From: an uncultured Alphaproteobacteria bacterium
GTDB lineage: Bacteria; Pseudomonadota; Alphaproteobacteria; HIMB59; GCA-002718135
DNA: 64,000 nt
Direction: 5' to 3'
Assembly (NCBI GenBank): GCA_902590695.1
Contig: CACIXR010000001.1
Span: 120,335 to 184,334, forward strand
Shown here: piece by piece, positions 7,025-15,671 of the stretch
Position numbering within the stretch: the first letter of the stretch is position 1
How the letters are laid out: each line of letters opens with the position of its first letter
Program-made: the position numbers and the translations under genes
Notes under the pieces: generated by a model
Database searches by the model: none
The model's input: the letters and a program-made list of their open reading frames with translations, nothing else
Told to the model about the DNA's origin: nothing

Positions 7025-8311
7025 ATGTATAAAAAATTTTTTAGTCTTTTTGCAATTTTCTCTTTTATTTTATTGCTAAGTTCATCTGTGAGAGCAGAGG
7101 TTGACGCTGAAGTAGCATATATATTTAATACATTTTCTTTTTTAGTATGTGGATTTTTAGTCATGTGGATGGCTGCAGGATTTCTATTTTTAGAATCAGG
7201 TCTAGTTACAACGAGAAGTGTATCAACTATTGCTGCTAAAAATATTGGAAAGTTCGCAATTGTTTCAATTGTATTCTATTTAATTGGATATAATCTTGGA
7301 TATTCTGTCCCTGAAGGAGGTTATGTTGGTACACCATCTATATGGACTGATAATTCTTCTATGGAAACAGGTTATTCAGATGCCTCAGACTGGTTTTTTC
7401 AAGCTTTATTTGTTTGTGCAACTGTTTCAATTGTATCTGGTGCTGTTGCAGAGCGAATAAAAATTTGGCCTTTCTTCACTTTTGCTGCAGTTCTTGGAGG
7501 AGTAATTTATCCAATTCAAATGGGCTGGGAATGGGGTGGAGGATGGTTAGACGCCCTAGGTTTTGCAGATTTTGCTGGCTCGACATTAGTCCACGCTTGT
7601 GGTGGTTCTGCAGCTTTAGCAGGAGTAATTCTTTTAGGTCCAAGACTTGGAAGATTCAGTGCTAGTGGTGAACCAGCTAATATGGCTCCATTTGCCCCAT
7701 CATCAATTCCTTTGGTTACATTAGGAACATTTATTTTATGGATGGGTTGGTATGGTTTTAATGGCGGATCGCAACTTGCATTAGGTTCTTATGAAGATGC
7801 AACAGCAATGTCAAAAATCTTTATGAACACTCAACTCGCAGCATGCGGTGGATGTATGGCTGGCGCAGCAATAACAAGATTAATTGGTGGGAAAACTGAT
7901 ATTGTCATGATGCTTAATGGAGCACTAGCAGGTTTAGTTTCAATAACAGCTGAGCCATTAATGCCTAGTCCATTGCTTGCAATTGGAATTGGAGCAGTTG
8001 GTGGAGTAATAATGTATTATGGAACTAACTTTTTAAATTCATTAAAATTAGATGATGTTGTTGGTGCAATACCGGTTCATATGTTTGCTGGTATTTGGGG
8101 AACATTAGTTGTCCCTCTAACTAATCTTGATGCATCATACTCAATTCAATTACTGGGTGTCGCATCAGTGTGTATCTTTGTTTTTGTTTTCTCATATATT
8201 GCAATATATTTAATTAAAAATATTATGGGATTAAGAATTAGTGAAGAAGCTGAAAAACTTGGTACTGATAAAGCCGAGGTTGGAGTGGTAGCTTATTCAA
8301 TTAGAGATTAA
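7025..8311 (+). CDS. amtB: ammonium transporter, copy 2
   Basis: A 428-residue paralogue of the copy at 4986, similar over the whole length but clearly diverged, so it is an old gene duplication with a more recent shared leader. It has a signal peptide (MYKKFFSLFAIFSFILLLSS, cut near VRA-EV) and conserved twin His residues in AGSTLVHACG and AIPVHMFAG. The C-terminal tail EEAEKLGTDKAEVGVVAYSIRD is nearly the same in both copies. The ATG follows a TATGGAG ribosome site. The two channels may differ in affinity or capacity; that cannot be read from sequence. Confidence 0.95.
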   Translation: MYKKFFSLFAIFSFILLLSSSVRAEVDAEVAYIFNTFSFLVCGFLVMWMAAGFLFLESGLVTTRSVSTIAAKNIGKFAIVSIVFYLIGYNLGYSVPEGGYVGTPSIWTDNSSMETGYSDASDWFFQALFVCATVSIVSGAVAERIKIWPFFTFAAVLGGVIYPIQMGWEWGGGWLDALGFADFAGSTLVHACGGSAALAGVILLGPRLGRFSASGEPANMAPFAPSSIPLVTLGTFILWMGWYGFNGGSQLALGSYEDATAMSKIFMNTQLAACGGCMAGAAITRLIGGKTDIVMMLNGALAGLVSITAEPLMPSPLLAIGIGAVGGVIMYYGTNFLNSLKLDDVVGAIPVHMFAGIWGTLVVPLTNLDASYSIQLLGVASVCIFVFVFSYIAIYLIKNIMGLRISEEAEKLGTDKAEVGVVAYSIRD

Positions 8312-8324
8312 TACTTATAAAAAA

Positions 8325-8352
8325 TTAAGAGAGGTAATTTTACCTCTCTTAA
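8325..8352 (+). terminator. hairpin after amtB2
   Basis: TTAAGAGAGGTA (8325-8336) pairs perfectly with TACCTCTCTTAA (8341-8352) around ATTT, starting 14 bases after the amtB2 stop. It lacks a clean T run, and a ribosome site for the next small gene follows directly. Partial termination or transcript stabilisation is likely. Confidence 0.6.
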
Positions 8353-8370
8353 ATATAAAGGAGATAAAAT

Positions 8371-8562
8371 ATGAAGACAGCATTTATGATTAGTGGAAAG
8401 AAACATATTTTAAAATATGAAAGAAAAATGCCTGAAAAAGAAGTAATTAAAATGAAATCATTTGTGACTAATAAAGGTATGAAACTTACAAAAACTACAA
8501 AGTTTAAAATAAAAAAAGTTTTAGAAAAAGATAAGGAAAGAATTTTTGATATTATTCTATAG
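8371..8562 (+). CDS. small lysine-rich protein of unknown function
   Basis: A 63-residue, very basic protein (MKTAFMISGKKHILKYERKM at the start) with no signal peptide or membrane segment. I do not recognise it. The AAAGGAG ribosome site at 8357-8363 with ideal spacing makes it likely to be real. It mirrors the layout after amtB1: transporter, hairpin, small gene. It ends one base from the convergent yqgE stop. Nucleic-acid binding is conceivable from its charge only. Confidence 0.55.
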   Translation: MKTAFMISGKKHILKYERKMPEKEVIKMKSFVTNKGMKLTKTTKFKIKKVLEKDKERIFDIIL

Positions 8563-9114
8563 TTAACAGCTACCTGAAAATATTGAAAGTTTACTTGCGT
8601 CTATGCCTAATAAGCTAAATGCATCGTTCCATTTATTATTAACTTTTTCATCAAAAATAAAATCACTATTTGCTTTTAGTGTCATCCAACTATTTGAAGC
8701 TAATTCCTTTTCAATTTGTCCTGGACCCCAACCTGCATATCCTAGAGCTAGAATACTATTTTTTGGACCATTACCTTTAGAAAGGTCTTCAAAAAATTCT
8801 GAAGTACTAGTTAACGCAACACCTTTATCTATTGTAAGAGTTTCTTTTTGAATTACTTCATCGGAATGTAAAACGAACCCTCTTCCACTTTCTACAGGGC
8901 CACCATAGCGAATATAAAGTTTTTTATCTTCTAATGGCTTGTCTATACCTAGTTGTTCAAGCAAATCGGGGTAAAGGTCATAATCAATTTTTTTGTTGAT
9001 TATTATACCCATAGCCCCATCTTTTGAGTGAGCACACATATAAATTACCGTTTTTTCAAATCTATCATCTTCCAATGAAGGCATTGAAATTAAGAACTGA
9101 CCAGTTAAATTCAT
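8563..9114 (-). CDS. yqgE: YqgE/AlgH family protein (UPF0301)
   Basis: A 183-residue cytosolic protein with the family's opening (TGQFLISMPSLEDDRFEKTV), the GAMGIIINK block, the YIRYGGPV segment and the LGYAGWGPGQIEKEL block. The length is normal. The structure is known for family members but the function is not settled; a link to regulation has been proposed for AlgH. It is convergent with the small lysine-rich gene and divergent from the DsbD-like gene. Confidence 0.93.
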   Translation of the reverse strand: MNLTGQFLISMPSLEDDRFEKTVIYMCAHSKDGAMGIIINKKIDYDLYPDLLEQLGIDKPLEDKKLYIRYGGPVESGRGFVLHSDEVIQKETLTIDKGVALTSTSEFFEDLSKGNGPKNSILALGYAGWGPGQIEKELASNSWMTLKANSDFIFDEKVNNKWNDAFSLLGIDASKLSIFSGSC

Positions 9115-9171
9115 ATAGTATATATATTCGCGTTAATTTATATTTTTCAATATTGTATTGATTTATTTTAT

Positions 9172-11229
9172 ATGGACAAGGTAATAAAAGTTATAAATCT
9201 ATTAAAAATAGCAATAATACTTGCTCTTGGGTTATTTAGCCCAGCTGGATACTCCTTATCCTCAGATTGGGCAATTAGTGAGAAATCAAAAGTTAGATTA
9301 ATTTCACCAATGACCGCATCAAATAATAACAACCAATTAATTTTAGCATTAGAATATGAACTAGAAGAGGAATGGAAAACATATTGGAAATCTCCTGGCG
9401 GAGGAGGTTTTCCTCAAAAAATTGTATGGAATAATTCATCAAACGTTAAAGATATTAAAATATTATGGCCAGAACCAATAGAATTTGAAATACTAGGTTT
9501 AAAATCAATTGGGTATAAAGATAAAGTTATATTTCCTTTAATAATAGAAATTGAAGACAATCAAAAACAAACAAATTTAAATTTAAATATAAATTATTTA
9601 GTTTGTAGAGATGTCTGTATTCCAGGTAATGCAGATATATTTTTAAACTTACCATCTGGAGATGGGGCTTACACAGATTATTTTTTTGAAATTGAAAAAG
9701 TTTTATCTACTACCTTAAATAATAATATTGATTTAACGCCTATTTCTAATTTCTCATTTAAAGCTATTGAAAATAGTAATGACGTTATTTTTGATATAGA
9801 AATATCAACTAGTTCTTTTTTTGATGATCCAAAAATTTTTATTCACACACCATTTGGATTGCCAGTTGTAGAGCCAATAAATAATTATTCTCTTGATTTT
9901 CAAAAATTAAAAACCTCTTTTAATTTTAGATCAGATCAATTTAATGAAAAAAAGTTTCCAATTGAAATATTTTTTTACGATAATAACCACAGTTTTAAAG
10001 TTGAAAAAAATGTAGAAATTGAAAATGTAGATAAAAATATTTCTATAAACAATAGTCTTCTATACTTACTCCTAATTTCACTATTAGGCGGGTTTATTTT
10101 AAATCTTATGCCATGTGTATTTCCAGTGTTATCTTTAAAATTATTATCTGTAATTAATACTGAAGATAAAAATATAAAAAGTAGTTTTTTTATAACTGTA
10201 TTAGGTATTATTACTTCTTTTCTAATACTTGGCTCATTTTTTGCTATTCTTAAACAAATTAATATTTCAATATCTTGGGGTATGCAATTTCAAGAACCTT
10301 ACTTTTTAATGTTTATTTTAACTATTATATCAATGTTCTTCTTGAATACACTTGGTCTTTTCCAAATAAATTTACCAAGTTTTTTATATTCATCAAAAAT
10401 TTTAAATTCAGGAAATAATTTTTATACAAAGAATTTTTTTAATGGTTTTTTTGCTACACTTCTTGCTACACCTTGTTCTGCACCTTATTTGGGAACAGCT
10501 GTCACAGCAGCATTTACTCAATCGACAACGTATCTATTTTTAATATTTTGTTTTATGGGTATAGGAATGAGCATACCTTATTTGGTTATAGCTTTTTTTC
10601 CAGGCTTAATTTCCTTTTTACCTCGATCTGGAAAATGGATGATTTATTTTAAATATTTTTTATCTATTTTATTAATGATAACAATAGTTTGGCTATTAAG
10701 TATATTAAATAATTATTTTAATTATTTTTTTGTAGTTACATTTACTCTTTTATTAATCTTAATTTCAGCAATTTTAAAATTCAAAATTTACCAAATTCCC
10801 TTAATGATTTCTTTAATAATTATTTTCTTTTTAACTCCATATTTAAATTTTTTTAAAAAAATCAATGAAGAAAATTATAAAAGTAATGATTGGTTAGATT
10901 TTAATTCCAAAAGTATTCCTGAAATAATTGCTAATAATGAAATTATTTTTTTAGATATAACCGCAGATTGGTGCATTACATGTAAGTTTAATAAAATTAA
11001 TGTTTTAAACTCAGAAACTGTTTCAGACTTTTTTGATTCACAAGAAGTGACATTAATAAAAGCTGATTGGACACAACCAAATGAAAAAATAAATAAATTT
11101 TTAAAAAAATATAATAAATTTGGAATACCTTTTAATGCATTTTATTCTTCAAAGTTTCCAGAAGGTATAGTAATGAATGAAATATTGACTGAGAAACAAA
11201 TATTTGAAACCTATAATAAAGTTAAATAA
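9172..11229 (+). CDS. dsbD: DsbD/ScsB-type thiol:disulfide interchange protein
   Basis: A 685-residue membrane protein that carries reducing power from cytosolic thioredoxin to the periplasm. Order: signal peptide, periplasmic DsbD-like domain (about 30-290) with the redox pair in YLVCRDVCIPG, a hydrophobic domain with the two Cys of LMPCVFPVLS and ATPCSAPYLG, and a C-terminal thioredoxin-like domain with ADWCITCKFNK. All six expected cysteines are present. The wide N-terminal domain resembles ScsB rather than E. coli DsbD. A peroxiredoxin follows 5 bases later, so the pair may serve oxidative-stress or cell-envelope redox balance. Confidence 0.92.
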   Translation: MDKVIKVINLLKIAIILALGLFSPAGYSLSSDWAISEKSKVRLISPMTASNNNNQLILALEYELEEEWKTYWKSPGGGGFPQKIVWNNSSNVKDIKILWPEPIEFEILGLKSIGYKDKVIFPLIIEIEDNQKQTNLNLNINYLVCRDVCIPGNADIFLNLPSGDGAYTDYFFEIEKVLSTTLNNNIDLTPISNFSFKAIENSNDVIFDIEISTSSFFDDPKIFIHTPFGLPVVEPINNYSLDFQKLKTSFNFRSDQFNEKKFPIEIFFYDNNHSFKVEKNVEIENVDKNISINNSLLYLLLISLLGGFILNLMPCVFPVLSLKLLSVINTEDKNIKSSFFITVLGIITSFLILGSFFAILKQINISISWGMQFQEPYFLMFILTIISMFFLNTLGLFQINLPSFLYSSKILNSGNNFYTKNFFNGFFATLLATPCSAPYLGTAVTAAFTQSTTYLFLIFCFMGIGMSIPYLVIAFFPGLISFLPRSGKWMIYFKYFLSILLMITIVWLLSILNNYFNYFFVVTFTLLLILISAILKFKIYQIPLMISLIIIFFLTPYLNFFKKINEENYKSNDWLDFNSKSIPEIIANNEIIFLDITADWCITCKFNKINVLNSETVSDFFDSQEVTLIKADWTQPNEKINKFLKKYNKFGIPFNAFYSSKFPEGIVMNEILTEKQIFETYNKVK

Positions 11230-11234
11230 AAAAC

Positions 11235-11699
11235 ATGGTTATTGATGATTTTAAAGTTCCTATTATTAAAAAAGGTATTTCATCTATATCTTCATTAAAA
11301 AATGAATTTATAAATAAAAAAATTATTCTATTTGGTGTTCCTGGTGCATTTACGCCAACTTGTTCCGAGAAACATCTTCCAGGTTACATAAAATTATATA
11401 ATTCATTTTTAGATAAAAAAATTGATGGCATTTACTGTCTATCTGTAAATGATGAACATGTGATGAAATCTTGGTTAGTGAGTTATACAGATGGAGAAAT
11501 AATCAATGGAATTGCAGACGGGAATGCTGAGATTACAAAGTATTTTGACCTGATATCAGATAAGACAAAAAATTATATGGGTCTTAGGTGTCGAAGATTT
11601 GCGATGGTAATTGAGAATAATGTGATTATAAATAAATTTATCGAAAATGATGGCGAATATAATGTTAGTTCAGCGGAATATATTTTAGAAAAAATTTAA
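11235..11699 (+). CDS. peroxiredoxin, Prx5 type
   Basis: A 154-residue thioredoxin-fold peroxidase that reduces hydrogen peroxide and alkyl hydroperoxides. The peroxidatic Cys is in GAFTPTCSEKHLPGY (about residue 47), the typical Prx5 signature, and the conserved Arg is in GLRCRRFAM. It lacks the C-terminal glutaredoxin domain seen in some bacterial Prx5 fusions. The start lies 5 bases behind the DsbD-type gene, so it is in one operon. The reductant is unknown. Confidence 0.92.
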   Translation: MVIDDFKVPIIKKGISSISSLKNEFINKKIILFGVPGAFTPTCSEKHLPGYIKLYNSFLDKKIDGIYCLSVNDEHVMKSWLVSYTDGEIINGIADGNAEITKYFDLISDKTKNYMGLRCRRFAMVIENNVIINKFIENDGEYNVSSAEYILEKI

Positions 11700-11717
11700 T
11701 TTTTTAATTATATTACT

Positions 11718-12695
11718 CTAATTTTTTCTTCTTTGAATTAAAGCATAAACTGTTACTGCAACAGTAATCATCAGACCATTAATAAATTTAACGTAAAAAC
11801 CTGATAGTCCTAAAGCAACTATTCCTGATTCTAATGAACCTATAATTAATACTCCAATAAAAGTTCCAAAAATAGTACCTTTACCGCCAAAGACTGAAGT
11901 ACCTCCAACAAATACAGCTGCTAGTGTCGTTAACATTAAGCCCTCACCTTGTGTAGGCCAGAAGTATAACATTTCATACATTGTAAAAATTCCCGCTAAA
12001 GCAGAGAAAAAACCTAATTGAACAAAAGCAATAATTTTTACATTATCAACATTTATTCCCATCATTTGAGCACTTGCTTTATTGTCACCCACAAAGTGGA
12101 TGTGATTTCCAAATTTATGGTAACGATAAACCCACTGCATCAAACCGGTTAATACAATGAACCAAATAAATTGCATTGGAATTTTCCCAAATAACTTTTC
12201 TACAAATATCATATGATGCCAGGTTCCATCTGCCACATCGACGATTGCAATACCACTACCTTGGGAAATTACATTAACTAATCCACGCCAAAAAAATAAA
12301 GTACCTATTGTTGCAACTATTGAAGGTATACCAATTTTAGTAACAAGTAATCCATTTACTAATCCAGCAAACATTCCAAGTGAAGTTGCTAATATAAATG
12401 CTATAAAAAAATTACCATCGGTTGATGTCATTATAATTCCAAATATGAGAGATGTAATTCCAACTATAGATGGAAATGATAAATCAATTTCACCAAGTGT
12501 AACAACAAATGTTGCTGATATAGCAATTATGCCAAAAAAAGGCATAGATTGCATGAAAGCTCTGTAAATTGGAAATCTTGTAAATACATGTGGTGCACCC
12601 AAGAAGTAAATTAAGAAAAGCACTATGGCAATTATTGTAATACTAATTTCTAGTTTGTGTGTTTTTACAAAATAACTATTTAATAAACTACTCAT
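11718..12695 (-). CDS. sugar ABC transporter permease (CUT2 family)
   Basis: A 325-residue inner-membrane permease of the BPD_transp_2 family (RbsC/FrcC/XylH relatives) with about ten hydrophobic segments and the conserved GEIDLSFPS and GLVNGLLVTKIGIPS regions. The final FGGKGTIFGTFIGVLIIG segment matches the cytoplasmic loop that contacts the ATPase. It directly abuts the ATPase gene and is the last gene of the SBP-ATPase-permease operon. The sugar is unknown. Confidence 0.92.
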   Translation of the reverse strand: MSSLLNSYFVKTHKLEISITIIAIVLFLIYFLGAPHVFTRFPIYRAFMQSMPFFGIIAISATFVVTLGEIDLSFPSIVGITSLIFGIIMTSTDGNFFIAFILATSLGMFAGLVNGLLVTKIGIPSIVATIGTLFFWRGLVNVISQGSGIAIVDVADGTWHHMIFVEKLFGKIPMQFIWFIVLTGLMQWVYRYHKFGNHIHFVGDNKASAQMMGINVDNVKIIAFVQLGFFSALAGIFTMYEMLYFWPTQGEGLMLTTLAAVFVGGTSVFGGKGTIFGTFIGVLIIGSLESGIVALGLSGFYVKFINGLMITVAVTVYALIQRRKN

Positions 12696-13463
12696 TTAAT
12701 CTTCTACCTTAATTTTACCTGATTCATGAAGTTGGATCATTTTTTGAACAAGCTCTTCTCTTGAAATATCTTCTTTGTTAAACTCTCCAACAACTTCTCC
12801 TCTATCTAAAATGATAAACCTATCTGCAGCACCGTAAACGTGTATTATATTGTGATCGATAAAAATAGCTGATTTATTTTCATTTTTTAAACCCTTTACA
12901 AAGTTAAGTACTTTTTCTGTTTCTTGAATTGATAAACCCATAGTAGGTTCGTCTAATACGATTAAATCAGAATTAAAATATAAAGATCTTCCAAAAGCAA
13001 CCCCTTGTTTTTCACCACCTGATAGACCCATTACTGGAGAGTCAACAGTTATGGCTTTAGAGGTAAATCCTATATAATCCCGTAAAATTTTTTCTGCTTC
13101 TTTTCTTTGTTTTTTGATATCTAAAAAACCAAATGAGTTTGTAATTTCTCTTCCTGCAAAAATATTTCTAAACAATTCTTGTTGATCACAAAGTGCTCTT
13201 TCTTGATAAACAGCTTCAATCCCCATTTTTCTTGATTGAGCAACTGATTTAATTTGTACTTCTTCTTCTTTAAAAAAAACTTTTCCTGAGTTTGGACTAT
13301 GTACTCCAGTTATAACTTTTATAAGTGTTGATTTACCAGCACCATTATCACCAATTAAAGCTACTACTTCGCCTTTATTTATTTTTATATTTACATCTTT
13401 TAAAACTTTTACATTTCCAAAGTTTTTATAAATATTTTCTAATTTTAAGAGTTCTTCTGCCAT
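12696..13463 (-). CDS. sugar ABC transporter ATP-binding protein (single domain)
   Basis: A 255-residue ATPase with Walker A GDNGAGKST, signature LSGGEKQGVAFG, and Walker B LIVLDEPTMGLS. CUT2 importers usually have a two-domain ATPase of about 500 residues; this single-domain form resembles FrcA of the fructose system and would work as a homodimer. It follows the binding-protein gene after a strong intercistronic hairpin, which probably sets a lower expression level than for the binding protein. Confidence 0.92.
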   Translation of the reverse strand: MAEELLKLENIYKNFGNVKVLKDVNIKINKGEVVALIGDNGAGKSTLIKVITGVHSPNSGKVFFKEEEVQIKSVAQSRKMGIEAVYQERALCDQQELFRNIFAGREITNSFGFLDIKKQRKEAEKILRDYIGFTSKAITVDSPVMGLSGGEKQGVAFGRSLYFNSDLIVLDEPTMGLSIQETEKVLNFVKGLKNENKSAIFIDHNIIHVYGAADRFIILDRGEVVGEFNKEDISREELVQKMIQLHESGKIKVED

Positions 13464-13471
13464 AAAAATTT

Positions 13472-13496
13472 AACCTGCCTTAAAGTAAGGCAGGTT
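13472..13496 (-). terminator. intercistronic hairpin after sugar-binding-protein gene
   Basis: AACCTGCCTTA (13472-13482) pairs perfectly with TAAGGCAGGTT (13486-13496), an 11-bp stem with a 3-base loop, lying 12 bases after the binding-protein stop and just before the ATPase start. The place and strength fit partial termination or 3'-end protection, giving more binding protein than ATPase and permease. Confidence 0.7.
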
Positions 13497-13508
13497 ATAA
13501 AATTTAAT

Positions 13509-14489
13509 TTATCTGATTTGTACTGCTGCCAATGGAGCAACAGCATCTACGTTATCAGCTGTAACAAATGCAGCACCAGTATCCATAGCTAATCCAGCCA
13601 TTCCATATTTTGTACTTAGGAATAACTGCACAATTGGCATATAACCTTGGATAAATGGTTGTTGATCAATTACAACATCAATGTAACCAGAATTAATTCC
13701 ATCAACAATAGGAGCTGATAAATCAAATCCAGCGCCACATACTTCTTCAGTACCGTGACCTGCAGCTTTCATATATGTTGGTAAACTTGCAGTTAATCCA
13801 CCATGATCAGTAATTGCTAATTTGATATCAGGATTTGCACTGTAAGTAGCTACATACATAGGAGTTCCCTGTGATGCATCTGAGTTTACGTTATCAGGAA
13901 TTTCTTGATAAACAACTTCAACACCTGCTGCTTCAACACCAGCTATTGCACCTTTAGTTCTTTCTCCTCTATTTGGCATACTTGCAAGACCCCAGATAAA
14001 CGCTTTGTCTCCAGCTTGTAGGCCACAAACTTCAACAGCTTTTTTACCTAGATTAAATCCAGCATCAAATAGATCTGCTCCTGCATAACCAAATCCTTCA
14101 GTTTTATATTCTGCTTCAAGATCAGGAAGAGGTGTATTCATAGTAGTAATAACTATTCCCATTTCTCTAGCTTCTTGAATGATAGGTCTCATTGCAGCAT
14201 CACCTGGGAAACCATAGATTGCAATTCCATCAGGCTGTAAAGCAACAGCTTCTTTGAATTGTTTAATCATGATTTCTGAATTCCATTGTGACCAGTAATA
14301 GTCTACGTCACAACCAGTATGTTCAGCAGCAGCTACTGCACCATTGTAAACGATAGTTCCAAATGGACCACCTTCAGGTCCGCCTGGGAAAAATATAAAT
14401 TTCTTATCACAGCTATAATCATTTTTTGCTACTGCTGAAGTAGATGCAAAAGCAAAAAATAGAGCAATGATTGCAAAGATTTTTTTCAT
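13509..14489 (-). CDS. sugar ABC transporter substrate-binding protein
   Basis: A 326-residue periplasmic binding protein (Peripla_BP_4, RbsB-like) with a signal peptide (MKKIFAIIALFFAFASTSAVA, cut after AVA-KN). It has the type I two-lobe layout; aromatic residues such as YYWSQWNS and the PDGIAIYGFPGD block fit ligand binding at the lobe cleft. A strong GGAGG ribosome site precedes the ATG. It is divergent from the oxygenase operon at 14680 with 190 bases between. Its ligand may be the substrate of that operon (MocB, a rhizopine-binding protein, is in the same superfamily), but this is inference. Confidence 0.92.
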   Translation of the reverse strand: MKKIFAIIALFFAFASTSAVAKNDYSCDKKFIFFPGGPEGGPFGTIVYNGAVAAAEHTGCDVDYYWSQWNSEIMIKQFKEAVALQPDGIAIYGFPGDAAMRPIIQEAREMGIVITTMNTPLPDLEAEYKTEGFGYAGADLFDAGFNLGKKAVEVCGLQAGDKAFIWGLASMPNRGERTKGAIAGVEAAGVEVVYQEIPDNVNSDASQGTPMYVATYSANPDIKLAITDHGGLTASLPTYMKAAGHGTEEVCGAGFDLSAPIVDGINSGYIDVVIDQQPFIQGYMPIVQLFLSTKYGMAGLAMDTGAAFVTADNVDAVAPLAAVQIR

Positions 14490-14679
14490 AATTCCTCCAA
14501 ATAATTTATGACTCAGTTTATAAGTAAATAAATCAATATTACAATTAAATTAAAGTATTAAAGGATTTATTACAAATTAAATTCGAGTTACATTAGCTAG
14601 ATAAAATAGTCGCACTTAAATACTAATTTACAGCAATTTTTATATTTATAAGGTTATTAAAAAGTGTTATTTTTCAATT

Positions 14680-15666
14680 ATGGAAGTAGATCTAGGTAAA
14701 TGGTATCGAGCAAATATAGATAAAAAAGAATTTAAGAATTTATGCAAGAAATCTGATTGGCAGGGTTTTAAGCATATGATTATTTATTTTTCATCTCTAT
14801 TTCTTTTTGGGTATCTTGCATATGTCACATGGGGCACTTGGTGGTCTTTATTATTTTTTCTAATATACGGAAATATTTGGGGATGTAGTGATGCTATTTG
14901 GCATGAAACTGGTCACAGAACAGCTTTTAAATCTAAATTCTGGAATGATTTCTTTTATTACATTGCAAGTTTCATGGATAATTTCGAGCCTATAAGATGG
15001 AGATATTCTCACTATCATCATCATACCTATACGCAGTTTAATGATCCTGTAGATTTTGAAATACATGTAAAAAAACCAACTGATTTAATTGTTTTTTTCT
15101 CTCACTACATTCCATTTTCCGGTTTTGTTTTTTTTAAAAATTCTCTTCAATGGGAAACTATTAAACATGCATTTGGTGTGACAACAGATGTAATGAAAGT
15201 TTGTATTCCTGAAAACGAAAGATGGAAATGTAGATTATCTGCTTGGAGTCATCTCTCTATTTGGATCATAAGTATTGCTTCTTCAGTATACCTTCAAAGC
15301 TGGCTTCCAGTTCTATATGTTTTATTACCTAATTTTTATGGAAAGACACTTGTTATGCTAATGGGTCTTACTCAGCACGCCGGACTTAGAGAAGATAAAA
15401 GAGATCACAGGTATACAACCAGAACAGTATATTTAAATCCAGTTTTAAGTTTTTTATATTGGCATATGGAATATCATGTTGAGCACCATATGTTCCCTCA
15501 AGTTCCCTCACATAATTTACCTAAACTACATGCTATGATTAAAGATCAATTACCGCCTGCTAGAAAAGGTCTTATAGGAGCCTATAAAGAAATTGTTCCA
15601 GCACTCATAAAACAAGCAAAAAATCCAGACTATCAAATTCCATTATCTGTTCCAAGTAACGCCTAA
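14680..15666 (+). CDS. membrane diiron oxygenase/desaturase, MocD-like, copy 1
   Basis: A 328-residue membrane protein of the fatty-acid-desaturase superfamily. Histidine boxes: HETGH (75-79), HYHHHTY (111-117) and EYHVEHH (264-270), with an additional QHAG (232-235). These bind two irons that activate oxygen. Its direct link to a ferredoxin reductase and a MocE-like Rieske ferredoxin is the gene set of rhizopine catabolism (mocD, mocE, mocF), where MocD is proposed to be the oxygenase that demethylates 3-O-methyl-scyllo-inosamine. Hydroxylation or demethylation is therefore at least as likely as lipid desaturation. It is the first gene of a ten-gene same-strand run. Confidence 0.85.
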   Translation: MEVDLGKWYRANIDKKEFKNLCKKSDWQGFKHMIIYFSSLFLFGYLAYVTWGTWWSLLFFLIYGNIWGCSDAIWHETGHRTAFKSKFWNDFFYYIASFMDNFEPIRWRYSHYHHHTYTQFNDPVDFEIHVKKPTDLIVFFSHYIPFSGFVFFKNSLQWETIKHAFGVTTDVMKVCIPENERWKCRLSAWSHLSIWIISIASSVYLQSWLPVLYVLLPNFYGKTLVMLMGLTQHAGLREDKRDHRYTTRTVYLNPVLSFLYWHMEYHVEHHMFPQVPSHNLPKLHAMIKDQLPPARKGLIGAYKEIVPALIKQAKNPDYQIPLSVPSNA

Positions 15667-15671
15667 ACTAA

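Noticed and set aside
4774..8311. Assembly artefact duplicating the amtB locus
   Set aside because: The two proteins and the intergenic genes are clearly diverged and the leaders differ by compensatory changes, so this is a real duplication.
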